Under the pieces are notes generated by a model that was not told the DNA's origin, did not search any database, and saw only the letters and a list, made by a program, of their open reading frames with translations. From Microvenator marinus (GTDB taxonomy: Bacteria > Myxococcota_A > Bradymonadia > Bradymonadales > Bradymonadaceae), in the NCBI RefSeq assembly GCF_007993755.1, contig NZ_CP042467.1, positions 831,501 to 895,500 of the forward strand: 64,000 nt of DNA. Reading direction: 5' to 3'. A program made the position numbers and the translations under genes. Of the stretch, positions 7,334 through 15,626 are shown one piece after another. Every line of letters starts with the position of its first letter. Position 1 is the stretch's first letter.

Positions 7334-9148
7334 ATGTCTTCGCCAGCTCAAGAACTCTCCAAATCAGAACAACTTTACAGGATCAGGCACTCGGCTTCCC
7401 ACATCATGGCGACGGCAATTCTGGAGATCTTTCCAGACGCCAAGCTCGCGATTGGCCCGCCGATCAAAGACGGATTCTATTACGATTTTGAACTCCCACG
7501 GCCCATCACTCCAGAAGATTTCGAAGAAATCGAAAAGCGCATGGCCGCTGCGATTTCTGCAAATCAGAAGTTCATTCAAGAGGAATGGCCGAAGGAAAGA
7601 GCCCGCGAATTCTTCAAAGACCAGCCCTATAAACTAGAGCTGATCGAGGGAATTGAGGGCGATACGGTCTCGACGTACACGAACGGCCCGTTTACCGACC
7701 TCTGTGCGGGCCCACACGTGGGCTACACAAAGAAGTGCAAGAACTTCAAATTGCTGAAAGTGGCAGGCGCGTACTGGCGAGGCGACGAGAAGAAGCCCAT
7801 GCTGCAGCGCATCTACGGGACTGCTTGGTCTTCCAAAGAAGAATTGGAGAACCATCTCCACATGCTCGAAGAAGCTAAGCGACGTGATCATCGTCGACTC
7901 GCAAAAGAACTCGAGCTCTTTGGCTTTGAATCGGTCGCCCCTGGGAGTGTCTTCTGGAAGCCGCTTGGTTGGGCGTCCTACAGAACGCTTCAAAGCTACT
8001 TCAGGGAACTCGAGGAGAAGAACGGATACGAGGAAATCTTCAATCCACTTCTCTACAAGAAGGAGCTCTTTGAGCAGTCCGGTCACTGGGACCATTATCA
8101 GGAAAACATGTTTGTCCTGCATTCGCATGACCAAACGTATTGCCTAAAGCCAATGAACTGCCCGGACACCATGCTCTACTTCAAGAGCAAGAGGCGCTCG
8201 TACCGTGAGCTACCCTTGCGCGTAGCGGAGTTTGGGGTTCTGCACCGAAATGAGCTTCAAGGCGCGCTCTCCGGAGCCACCCGCGTACGTCAGATGTGCC
8301 AGGATGACGCCCATATCTTCGTGATGGAAGACCAGATTCAAGGTGAGATCACGAACCTGTTAGGAATGATCGACGAGGCCTATGGCCTTTTGGGCTTGGA
8401 ATACGACCTCGAGCTTTCGACGCGACCAGAGGACCATATGGGCGACCCAGCCCTTTGGGATCTCGCAGAGGATGCTCTCAAGGCGGCTCTCAACGCTTCC
8501 GGAAAAGTGTATCGAGTCAACGAAGGAGACGGCGCGTTCTACGGTCCGAAGATCGATATTCAGCTGCGCGATTGTCTCGGCCGATCCTGGCAGTGCGCGA
8601 CGATCCAGCTAGACTTCCAGCTGCCAAGGCGATTTGAACTAACCTACGCCGCATCGGATAACTCAGAGAGAACTCCGGTCGTAATCCACCGAGCTATTGC
8701 GGGAACACTTGAGCGTTTCTTTGCGATCTTGGTTGAACACTTCGCGGGTGCGTTCCCCACATGGCTCGCCCCAGTTCAAGCTATCATCCTCGCCATCACC
8801 GACGATCAAAATGATTACGCGTGGAAACTCGCGAATGAATTAAAGAAACACGGTGTAAGGGTTGAGGTCGACGACCGAAATGAGAAGACCGGATATAAGA
8901 TCCGTGAGGCTGAGACGCGCAAGATCCCCTATATGCTCGTCGTCGGCGGAAAAGAAGCCGAGGCTGGAACCGTAGCCGTGCGCTCTTACACCGATGGACA
9001 ACGCGGTGTGATGCCGTTTGAGGACCTGAAGGCGGAAATTCTCGAACGAATTGAGACACGTGCGCTCGACGTTAAGATTTTCAAGTCTGAGCTCGCGATC
9101 GTTGAAGAGGATGAGGAAGTCGATGAAATGGTCGAGAGAGGCTACTGA
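7334..9148 (+). CDS. thrS: Threonyl-tRNA synthetase lacking the TGS domain
   Basis: Charges tRNA-Thr with threonine. The 604-residue protein starts almost directly with the editing domain: HxxxH (His19, His23) and C-x3-H (Cys124, His128). The catalytic core keeps the zinc ligands Cys276 (in KPMNCP), His327 (DDAHIF) and the His of VVIHRAIAG, plus motif 2 FGVLHRNE. The C-terminal anticodon-binding domain begins at LAPVQAIILAI. Compared with the 642-residue E. coli enzyme the N-terminal TGS domain is absent, as in cyanobacterial-type enzymes, and there is a short acidic C-terminal tail (EEDEEVDEMVE). NCPDTM replaces the usual NCPGH. The tRNA cluster starts 84 bases downstream. Confidence 0.97.
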   Translation: MSSPAQELSKSEQLYRIRHSASHIMATAILEIFPDAKLAIGPPIKDGFYYDFELPRPITPEDFEEIEKRMAAAISANQKFIQEEWPKERAREFFKDQPYKLELIEGIEGDTVSTYTNGPFTDLCAGPHVGYTKKCKNFKLLKVAGAYWRGDEKKPMLQRIYGTAWSSKEELENHLHMLEEAKRRDHRRLAKELELFGFESVAPGSVFWKPLGWASYRTLQSYFRELEEKNGYEEIFNPLLYKKELFEQSGHWDHYQENMFVLHSHDQTYCLKPMNCPDTMLYFKSKRRSYRELPLRVAEFGVLHRNELQGALSGATRVRQMCQDDAHIFVMEDQIQGEITNLLGMIDEAYGLLGLEYDLELSTRPEDHMGDPALWDLAEDALKAALNASGKVYRVNEGDGAFYGPKIDIQLRDCLGRSWQCATIQLDFQLPRRFELTYAASDNSERTPVVIHRAIAGTLERFFAILVEHFAGAFPTWLAPVQAIILAITDDQNDYAWKLANELKKHGVRVEVDDRNEKTGYKIREAETRKIPYMLVVGGKEAEAGTVAVRSYTDGQRGVMPFEDLKAEILERIETRALDVKIFKSELAIVEEDEEVDEMVERGY

Positions 9149-9172
9149 TTTCATTTTCGCTTCGCTTTTGTG

Positions 9173-9200
9173 TTGACGAACACTGCGTCGTGAGTATCCT
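9173..9200 (+). promoter_or_regulatory. Sigma70-like promoter for the tRNA cluster
   Basis: TTGACG (9173-9178), 16-base spacer, TATCCT (9195-9200). It lies between the thrS stop and tRNA-Ser(TGA), placing the start of transcription about 25 bases before the tRNA. Confidence 0.65.
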
Positions 9201-9232
9201 CCCATCCTCCAAACGGACCCACGGGTTCGTTC

Positions 9233-9319
9233 GGAGGGGTGGCCGAGTGGTTGAAGGCACCGGTCTTGAAAACCGGCAAGGGTTCACGCCCTTCGTGGGT
9301 TCGAATCCCACCCCCTCTG
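9233..9319 (+). tRNA. tRNA-Ser(TGA)
   Basis: Class II tRNA of 87 nt. The acceptor arms 9233-9239 and 9312-9318 pair (one G-U). The anticodon loop CTTGAAA-type segment carries TGA, a long variable arm is present, the T-loop is TTCGAAT, and the discriminator is G. CCA is not encoded. It reads UCA and other UCN serine codons. Confidence 0.96.
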
Positions 9320-9356
9320 CTTTGGAAGTCTTTGACAATTGAATAACCTCGCGAAT

Positions 9357-9445
9357 GGAGAAGTGGCCGAGTGGCTGAAGGCGCTCCCCTGCTAAGGGAG
9401 TATACGTGTTAAAGCGTATCGAGGGTTCGAATCCCTCCTTCTCCG
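9357..9445 (+). tRNA. tRNA-Ser(GCT)
   Basis: Class II tRNA of 89 nt. The acceptor GGAGAAG/CTTCTCC pairs perfectly, anticodon GCT lies in loop CTGCTAA, the variable arm is long, and the discriminator is G at 9445. No CCA is encoded. It reads AGC/AGU. It lies 37 bases after tRNA-Ser(TGA). Confidence 0.96.
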
Positions 9446-9497
9446 TGGCGAATCGGCTTTGCAACTGCGTTTTGACGTGGTAGCTACCCGTCGCCCT

Positions 9498-9571
9498 GCA
9501 CTCGTAGCTCAATTGGATAGAGCAACGGTCTACGGAACCGTAGGTTAGAGGTTCGAGCCCTCTCGAGTGCA
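9498..9571 (+). tRNA. tRNA-Arg(ACG)
   Basis: Class I tRNA of 74 nt with acceptor GCACTCG/CGAGTGC, anticodon ACG and discriminator A. This is the bacterial tRNA whose wobble adenosine is converted to inosine by TadA. The tadA gene starts 18 bases downstream. No CCA is encoded. Confidence 0.96.
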
Positions 9572-9589
9572 TTTCTTTTCGCAACCAGT

Positions 9590-10084
9590 ATGGAAACTCC
9601 CATATCTTCAAATCACGCCTACTTCATGGAGCTTGCTCTAAACGAAGCTCGGCGCGCAGCAGAGATGGGAGAAGTTCCAATCGGGGCTGTCGTTGTACTC
9701 AACGACGAAGTCATCGCTACCGGTCATAATCTCAGGGAAACCACTCAAGATCCTACAGCTCACGCCGAACTTCTTGCGATGCAAGAGGCGGCTCGGCACG
9801 TAGGTTCCTGGCGACTCATCGATTGTACCACCTACGTGACGCTTGAGCCCTGCCCTATGTGTGCCGGAGTCATGGTCAACGCCAGATTGTCAAATCTGGT
9901 CTATGGCGCTCGGGACCCAAAAGCTGGTGCAGTGAGATCACTTTTTACACTCGCAGACGACCCTCGACTCAATCATCGAGTCGAAATCATCGAGGGAATC
10001 CTCGATGCCGAGTGTGGTCAGATATTGACCGATTTTTTCCGTGGTATTCGCGAGGGCCACGTAAAGAAGCCCGGAAAGGGTTAA
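9590..10084 (+). CDS. tadA: tRNA(adenine34) deaminase TadA
   Basis: Zinc deaminase that converts A34 of tRNA-Arg(ACG) to inosine so that one tRNA reads CGU, CGC and CGA. The protein has 164 residues. The HAE motif (His58, Glu60) and PCPMC (Cys88, Cys91) give the zinc site and proton shuttle; EVPIGAVVV and NARLSNLVYGARDPKAGA are typical of TadA rather than free-nucleoside deaminases. There is no clear ribosome site, consistent with translation from a transcript that begins with the tRNA. It lies between tRNA-Arg(ACG), its known substrate, and tRNA-Ser(CGA), which begins 2 bases after the stop. Confidence 0.95.
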   Translation: METPISSNHAYFMELALNEARRAAEMGEVPIGAVVVLNDEVIATGHNLRETTQDPTAHAELLAMQEAARHVGSWRLIDCTTYVTLEPCPMCAGVMVNARLSNLVYGARDPKAGAVRSLFTLADDPRLNHRVEIIEGILDAECGQILTDFFRGIREGHVKKPGKG

Positions 10085-10086
10085 AC

Positions 10087-10175
10087 GGAGGGATGGCCGA
10101 GTGGTCGAAGGCGTCTGATTCGAAATCAGATTTATCGTTTACGCGGTAACGTGGGTTCGAATCCCACTCCCTCCT
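10087..10175 (+). tRNA. tRNA-Ser(CGA)
   Basis: Class II tRNA with acceptor GGAGGGA/TCCCTCC, anticodon CGA in loop TTCGAAA and a long variable arm. The discriminator position 10175 is T, unlike the G seen in the other three serine tRNAs here. No CCA is encoded. The gene begins 2 bases after tadA. It reads UCG. Confidence 0.93.
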
Positions 10176-10186
10176 TGTTAGATTCG

Positions 10187-10218
10187 CCATATTATGCGAA
10201 CCCTCGGGCGTAATATGG
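10187..10218 (+). repeat. Inverted repeat between two tRNA-Ser genes
   Basis: CCATATTATGC (10187-10197) and GCGTAATATGG (10208-10218) pair at 10 of 11 positions with one wobble-type exception and a 10-base loop. There is no T-run, so it is more likely an RNA-processing hairpin than a terminator. Confidence 0.55.
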
Positions 10219-10221
10219 TTT

Positions 10222-10310
10222 GGAGAGGTGGCCGAGTGGTCGAAGGCGCACGGCTGGAATCCGTGTATACGGTTCACACCGTATCGTGGGTTCGAATCCC
10301 ACCCTCTCCG
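10222..10310 (+). tRNA. tRNA-Ser(GGA)
   Basis: Class II tRNA with acceptor GGAGAGG/CCTCTCC, anticodon GGA in loop CTGGAAT, long variable arm and discriminator G. No CCA is encoded. It reads UCC/UCU. With the other three it completes a full set of serine isoacceptors within 1.1 kb. Confidence 0.96.
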
Positions 10311-10314
10311 TAGT

Positions 10315-10418
10315 TCGGCGTCGACGCGGTCAGCGCGACTTGTAGTCCGGCACCCCGTCAGGTCCGGGAGGAAGCAGCGGACCGGATAAAGAGTGTGCGC
10401 TGGCCGCATCGACGCCGA
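10315..10418 (+). ncRNA. ffs: Signal recognition particle RNA, small bacterial (4.5S) type
   Basis: About 104 nt. The conserved SRP domain-IV core GTCAGGTCCGGGAGGAAGCAGC-type sequence is at about 10367-10388, and the ends pair as a long hairpin (10315-10337 with 10396-10418). This RNA binds Ffh for co-translational targeting of membrane proteins. It starts only 4 bases after tRNA-Ser(GGA), so it is probably released from a shared transcript by tRNA 3' processing. A strong terminator follows. Confidence 0.95.
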
Positions 10419-10432
10419 GCAACCCATTTAAG

Positions 10433-10466
10433 AACCGCTCAGACATCAGTCTGGGCGGTTTTTTTT
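10433..10466 (+). terminator. Intrinsic terminator of the tRNA/SRP RNA transcript
   Basis: A 12-bp stem (10433-10444 with 10449-10460, one G-U, loop ATCA) runs into eight T residues. It lies 15 bases after the SRP RNA. Confidence 0.93.
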
Positions 10467-10543
10467 GTGATATTTCCCGTGCCCCACGCCCTCGCTTTGT
10501 TGTATACCGCTCGCCAACAATCAAAGTGTTTGAGGCTTCGACC

Positions 10544-11917
10544 ATGACTAAATACCCCCTGATTATTGGCGCATTTCTCCTTCCTGTGACCGTGTGGGCT
10601 CAGAACATTGAACCCCAAGCGGAAGAAACTCCCCCTGATGTCACGGAAACCGAGGTGGTTGAAGCGACTGAAGGTTCCGTTGAATCGACAGAAACTACGG
10701 TTCAGACGGCACCACCACCTCCTGTGGTTGAGGCCGAGCCTGCACCAAGTGCTGTCTCGGCCGTAGAACCAAACGGCGGTGTCCTCGTTAACCCACCATC
10801 GCTAAGCAATCACCCCGTGGATGTGGCCCTCAATGTGGAGCAGCGAGAAGAGGGAGTTGAAAACCCTTACCTTTGGAACCTGAGAATTGGCGGGTATTTG
10901 AGGACTGGTTTCACCGATATCCAAAACGATCCCAACAACGACCTCTTTGGACGAAACGACGGGTTTGTAGTCGCGTCAGCGCGACTAACCATCGAAGGTG
11001 ATATCCTCGAGCAGTTGACGTTCCGACTACAGCTTGACGGCGCGATCGATCAGGACTTGGGAGGTACGCGGCCATTAAGCCAGCTCGACACGCGGTTGCG
11101 TGACGCGATCATCGCTTGGAAGCCTCTCGACTTCGTTAGAATCAACGCCGGCCAGTTCAAAGCGCCGTTTGAGGTCGAAGAGACTTACTCTCGAGCGGAG
11201 CAACTTTTCGTTCAAAACTCGGTCGCAAGTCGTGGAGTTGGGGTGACTGAAGGGTTTGCCGTGGACGGGCTTGCGCGTGATCGCGAAGCAGGTGTCATGC
11301 TTGACGCGCCGATCATCCGCTTTGGGTCCGAGGACGGCCTTGGCGTGCGCTACGCGCTCGCTTTGACGAACGGACGTCCCGCATCGCTTCAAGGCAACGA
11401 CAACGATTCATTCGCTACCTATGGCCGACTCGAGGTCTACTGGGCGGAGATGGTCCGGCTCGGCGGTGCCGTCCAGATCAATGAAGAGCGCCTCCAGGCA
11501 GAAGAAGCCGATTTCATTGACCAAGACGTCTTTGGTTTTACGGCTGACCTGACGTTCCAGCACTCAGGCGTAACCCTAATCGGAAATTTCACGCAGACCA
11601 CATCAGAGATTGCAGCGATCTCGGCGCAACCTTCGGTCACGTCCACCGGATACCAGGTGAGCCTTGCGTATCAGGAGCCATTCTTCGGCTTCCAACCTGC
11701 CTTTCGCTACGCATATCTAGACCCGACATCGGATACGTCTGGACAGACTCCCGACCCACTTTTTGAAAATGATGCCAGAACCTTCTACACCATTGGATTG
11801 AACTATAATCCGGATTACCCGATTCGGTTGATGCTCAACTACACCATCACGGACGAAGAATCTGCGGTGGCTCTGGAAAACAATCGCTTTGACGCGTTGT
11901 TACAGGTGGTCTTTTGA
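10544..11917 (+). CDS. Phosphate-selective-type outer-membrane porin
   Basis: Predicted beta-barrel porin of 457 residues from ATG 10544 (GAGG site 9 bases upstream), with a signal peptide ending WAQ. A long Glu/Thr/Pro-rich segment (about 22-100) precedes the barrel. The barrel carries typical OprP/OprO-family features: NLRIGGYLRTGF, FRLQLDGAIDQDL, IAWKPLDFVRINAGQFKAPFEVEE and a final aromatic strand ending LLQVVF. The family includes phosphate and pyrophosphate channels, but many members have unknown substrates, so selectivity is not inferred. The next gene starts 9 bases after the stop; together with the following EF-hand gene this looks like one operon. Confidence 0.85.
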   Translation: MTKYPLIIGAFLLPVTVWAQNIEPQAEETPPDVTETEVVEATEGSVESTETTVQTAPPPPVVEAEPAPSAVSAVEPNGGVLVNPPSLSNHPVDVALNVEQREEGVENPYLWNLRIGGYLRTGFTDIQNDPNNDLFGRNDGFVVASARLTIEGDILEQLTFRLQLDGAIDQDLGGTRPLSQLDTRLRDAIIAWKPLDFVRINAGQFKAPFEVEETYSRAEQLFVQNSVASRGVGVTEGFAVDGLARDREAGVMLDAPIIRFGSEDGLGVRYALALTNGRPASLQGNDNDSFATYGRLEVYWAEMVRLGGAVQINEERLQAEEADFIDQDVFGFTADLTFQHSGVTLIGNFTQTTSEIAAISAQPSVTSTGYQVSLAYQEPFFGFQPAFRYAYLDPTSDTSGQTPDPLFENDARTFYTIGLNYNPDYPIRLMLNYTITDEESAVALENNRFDALLQVVF

Positions 11918-11925
11918 GGCTTCAC

Positions 11926-14900
11926 ATGAACAAGTTACTCCTTCTACTTCTGCTGTCCTTCGCCACCTTCGGGTGTAAGGATAATGAGCCTCCGCGCGCC
12001 AATGCCCAACGCGTGACGGACCGCAACCAACTCGTTGGCGGCCCCACAGCTCTTGGGGATATTGGGGATTACGTCCTCGAAAACGACAAAATCAAAGTTG
12101 TGATCCAAGACCTGACCTACAACCGTGGGTCCGGGCTCTTTGGTGGGTCACTCATCGACGCTGACCTCAAGCGCTACGACTCGGAAGGAAACCCGCTTGG
12201 TGGCAATGGCCGAGACACATTTGGCGAACTCTTCCCCGTGTTCTTTCTGGAGATGATCGACCCTCAAGAAATTTCGATCATCAACGATGGAACCGACGGA
12301 AAGGCGGCAATTATTGAGGTCAAAGGCAAAGGCGGTGAATTCGTCACAATGCTTCGCTACCTGAACCAACTCATGCTCAACAGCTATGCGGTTGAGCTCC
12401 CAGATTTGATCGGGGGAGTCCCAGCAAACTCCGACGGTGAGCCGCAAATTGAGTTTTCGACACGATACATTCTTGAGCCGGGAGCTCGGCATATCCGTAT
12501 CGACTCGACGATGCGGAACATCTCCCAAGAGTCGCTGGAATTCCCACCGTCTACGATCACCGGATTGCTCAGCGGTTTCGGGCTCGACCTCTCAGGCCTG
12601 CGCATCCCGACCGGCCACGTGCTCGGATTCGGGGCGCTTTCGAGCATCTTCGTTCCCGGGGTTGGATACGATCTTCGGTTTGGACTCGACGAAGCCTATC
12701 AAACCGCGGTCCCCCTCCCCGGCTTTCCCGGATTGCTGACAAATATCGTGGCTTCAACCACCGACCTCGGCGTCAATTACGGCTTCATCACGGTGGAAGA
12801 CCCTGAAAACAACTTTGTTTATCAACGTGACCAAGACGGCCTTTACGACGGACGCGCAGCCGCGGACGATTTCCTCTTTCTCTTTTACGCATCAGGGTTC
12901 GGCGGGGTCTTCAGCTCACAGGCCCCTCAATGGCTCAAACCCACAGAGTGTAGTGCTTCGAACACAAACGAATGTGAGGACGACTACTTCTGTAGAACTT
13001 CTTACGAAGCCTGTTTGGCTCGATGTGAAAGCGAAGATGGGCAATGCAGCGATGCATGCACGACGGCACTTGAAACGTGCAAAGAGCCGGCTACTTCTTA
13101 CACCTTCACAAATTACTTCGTTATCGGCGATGGAGACGTCGCAAGTATCTACGAAGAGCTTTATAAGGTTCGTGGAGTTCAGACCCAAAAAGTTCGTGGC
13201 CGCGTTCGAGATGCAACAACCGGCGTTCCGGTTGGGGCGCTGGCGAGTGTGCTTTTCTACTCTACAGACGATTCGAGCTGTTCCAATCCTCAACTTCTAA
13301 ACCAAGTTCACACCCGCAGCAGCGGGTTCTTTGAGCTTGAACTGCTCCCCGGCCGCTACTGCTACCGGACCCGGGCGGACGGCCATCCGCTTAGCGACTA
13401 TCAATTTATCGAAGTCAACGAGGCCACGGGTCTAATCAACGCGAGACTCGCCTCAGCCGGAGAAGTCTTGGTCCATGTCACCGATGAATCTGGCATGCCG
13501 ATGCCCGCAAAACTTACGCTTGTCGGCGTTCACGAATATAACGCAAGCAGTGACTATAAGACGTTTCTCTTCGACCTCGAGGCTGGTGAACCATGGCTCC
13601 CTACTGACCTTGTTCCCGACGACCCGAACGATCCAAACACACGCAAATTTATGCAAGAGATGGCGTACGGTGACGCGAGCGGGAAGATCAGAATCTTGGC
13701 TCCACCAGGGAAATACACGGCCTATATCAGCCGCGGTGCTGAATACGACCTGGCCACATTCGAGGTGGACCTGAAGCCTGCGAAGGTGGAAACCAAGGCA
13801 GTTACGCTCAAGCGCGTGGTGGACACAACCGGCTATCTGAGCGGCGACTTTCACCTTCACGCCGCCGGCTCTATCGACTCAGGTCTCGACAACAACGTCC
13901 GTGTCAGATCAGTGGCTGGAGAGGGAATTGAAATCGCGGTTTCAACCGACCATAACTACGTTACCGACTATCGGCCTTTCATTCAGCGCAACCAACTCGA
14001 CCCTTGGCTGACTTCGGTTATCGGCTTGGAGCTTACTACTTTCGAAGCAGGACACTTCAACGCCTTCCCAGTAAATCGTGAACTCGATTCGCAGTCGCGT
14101 GGTTCGATTAAATGGCAAGATGTTCCCCCTCAGAAGATCTTCGACACCCTACGGGAGATGGCCCCAGAAGGCGGCAATATCATTCAAGTCAACCACCCTC
14201 GAACCCCGATTCTGGGCTACTTTGCTCAACATAACGTGGACGCTTTCGACTCGACCGTCGATCTCGCCATCAATCAGGCGACCGGCACGGATAGACTTAC
14301 GGCCACTCTTACAAGCCCCACGGGCCCGGCATTCATCGAGGAAATCCAACAGCCGAACGGCACCTCTTCGATCTACCGCTCCACATTCTCTTGGGAGTTC
14401 GACGCGATCGAAGTCTTCAATGGCAAGCACCTCGAGGAATTGCGCCATTTCCGAATGCCATTTGATAAAACAGCGGCCGCTGGAACTCCGGACGCCCTTC
14501 CCCCAAGTGTGTTCGATAGTTTTAGGGCAGTGCTGACCGAAGACTCATTGGCTGAAACTACTGAATCTGGTTACTCCAGAAGCTTCCTCAGAGAGTTTTT
14601 CCCTGACGATACCAATACTGAGCTGGACGCGAGGACAGCTGCTGAAGTTGAACCACTTGTGGATGCGTGGACACTTGAGAATATCCCTGAGCAACACACC
14701 GTGCTTTGCGATGGCGACGACGTCGTATTCGCGGGCGGTCTTGACGACTACTACAATATTCTCAACCACAACCGCCCAGATGGGACCTATCGATACTACG
14801 CAGCAACTGGGAACTCCGATGTTCACGGCGCGAGAAGCGACGAAGCCGGGATTCCAAGGAATTACACGTTTGTGGGACATGACGACCCACAAAAGTTTAA

Positions 14901-15624
14901 TCCACAGCAGCTTGTGGATGGCCTGCGTGCACGCCACAATATCGTGACGAACGGTCCTTTCATCAATCTTTCGATCAATGACAACCCGGTAGGCTCGGAG
15001 TTCTCGGCAACAGGTGAGCTGGAGTTTGAGGTCTTGGTTCGGGCAGCTGATTGGGTAGGTGCGGATCGGTTCAGAATTGTGGCCAACGGAGAGGTCCTCA
15101 GGGGTGTTCCTGGCCAATCTGACGACTATTGGGGTTGGACTCCGGTGACGTTGAGCAACGGCGAGTTCAAGGCAACCTTTACGGCGAACGTAGCTCAGGA
15201 CACATGGTTTGTTCTCGAAGTCGAAGGCGACAACAATCTCTTCCCTGTGGTGACGCCTCAGGACATTCCGCCGTTTAACTTCGATGCCGTTATCGGTAGC
15301 CTCGCCGGGGCGTTTGGTTTCGGCGGAGGCGTTGAAGGTCTTGAGCCTAACTTTGTGTTCCCAGTGACTCCGTTCGCTTTCACCAATCCAATCTGGGTTG
15401 TGACGGATGGCGACGGTGCCTTCACCGCTCCCAATCCTCCAATCTTCCGATGCCAGGACGGTGCCTACGTCCAAGGTCTGACGCTCACCGCAGATAAGAT
15501 GCAGCGCATCAGACCGGCGCAGGTGCCTATCGAGTTGCATCATCACAACCCGCTTCCTCGGCAGCGCGGAAGCGTCACGCCAGACCTCCGAATGCTCTTT
15601 GAGTCATTCGGACACATTCACTGA
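11926..15624 (+). CDS. Large CehA/McbA-type (PHP-fold) metallohydrolase lipoprotein
   Basis: Lipoprotein of about 1,232 residues (ATG 11926 with TGAGGC upstream; lipobox FGCK). Residues about 25-480 resemble a beta-rich N-terminal region found in large CehA-like proteins and include a Cys-rich insertion (about 345-390). A carboxypeptidase-regulatory-like segment follows (RGRVRDATTGVPVGALASV). The PHP/CehA core starts at GYLSGDFHLHAAGSID (about 645), continues with STDHNYVTDY and GLELTTFEAGHFN, and has a later VNHPR and SDVHGARS. These His/Asp clusters are the metal ligands of this family, whose characterised members hydrolyse carbamate or phosphate esters. Its location after a porin suggests import and surface hydrolysis of a substrate, but none is identified. 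Confidence 0.8.
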   Translation: MNKLLLLLLLSFATFGCKDNEPPRANAQRVTDRNQLVGGPTALGDIGDYVLENDKIKVVIQDLTYNRGSGLFGGSLIDADLKRYDSEGNPLGGNGRDTFGELFPVFFLEMIDPQEISIINDGTDGKAAIIEVKGKGGEFVTMLRYLNQLMLNSYAVELPDLIGGVPANSDGEPQIEFSTRYILEPGARHIRIDSTMRNISQESLEFPPSTITGLLSGFGLDLSGLRIPTGHVLGFGALSSIFVPGVGYDLRFGLDEAYQTAVPLPGFPGLLTNIVASTTDLGVNYGFITVEDPENNFVYQRDQDGLYDGRAAADDFLFLFYASGFGGVFSSQAPQWLKPTECSASNTNECEDDYFCRTSYEACLARCESEDGQCSDACTTALETCKEPATSYTFTNYFVIGDGDVASIYEELYKVRGVQTQKVRGRVRDATTGVPVGALASVLFYSTDDSSCSNPQLLNQVHTRSSGFFELELLPGRYCYRTRADGHPLSDYQFIEVNEATGLINARLASAGEVLVHVTDESGMPMPAKLTLVGVHEYNASSDYKTFLFDLEAGEPWLPTDLVPDDPNDPNTRKFMQEMAYGDASGKIRILAPPGKYTAYISRGAEYDLATFEVDLKPAKVETKAVTLKRVVDTTGYLSGDFHLHAAGSIDSGLDNNVRVRSVAGEGIEIAVSTDHNYVTDYRPFIQRNQLDPWLTSVIGLELTTFEAGHFNAFPVNRELDSQSRGSIKWQDVPPQKIFDTLREMAPEGGNIIQVNHPRTPILGYFAQHNVDAFDSTVDLAINQATGTDRLTATLTSPTGPAFIEEIQQPNGTSSIYRSTFSWEFDAIEVFNGKHLEELRHFRMPFDKTAAAGTPDALPPSVFDSFRAVLTEDSLAETTESGYSRSFLREFFPDDTNTELDARTAAEVEPLVDAWTLENIPEQHTVLCDGDDVVFAGGLDDYYNILNHNRPDGTYRYYAATGNSDVHGARSDEAGIPRNYTFVGHDDPQKFNPQQLVDGLRARHNIVTNGPFINLSINDNPVGSEFSATGELEFEVLVRAADWVGADRFRIVANGEVLRGVPGQSDDYWGWTPVTLSNGEFKATFTANVAQDTWFVLEVEGDNNLFPVVTPQDIPPFNFDAVIGSLAGAFGFGGGVEGLEPNFVFPVTPFAFTNPIWVVTDGDGAFTAPNPPIFRCQDGAYVQGLTLTADKMQRIRPAQVPIELHHHNPLPRQRGSVTPDLRMLFESFGHIH

Positions 15625-15626
15625 AC

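Noticed and set aside
9332-9354. TTGACA as promoter for tRNA-Ser(GCT)
   Set aside because: The matching -10 would fall on the tRNA 5' end, so it cannot drive it.
14545-15546. 333-residue minus-strand open frame
   Set aside because: It is antisense to the CehA-like gene, has no ribosome site, and its sequence is the shadow of that gene's codon pattern.
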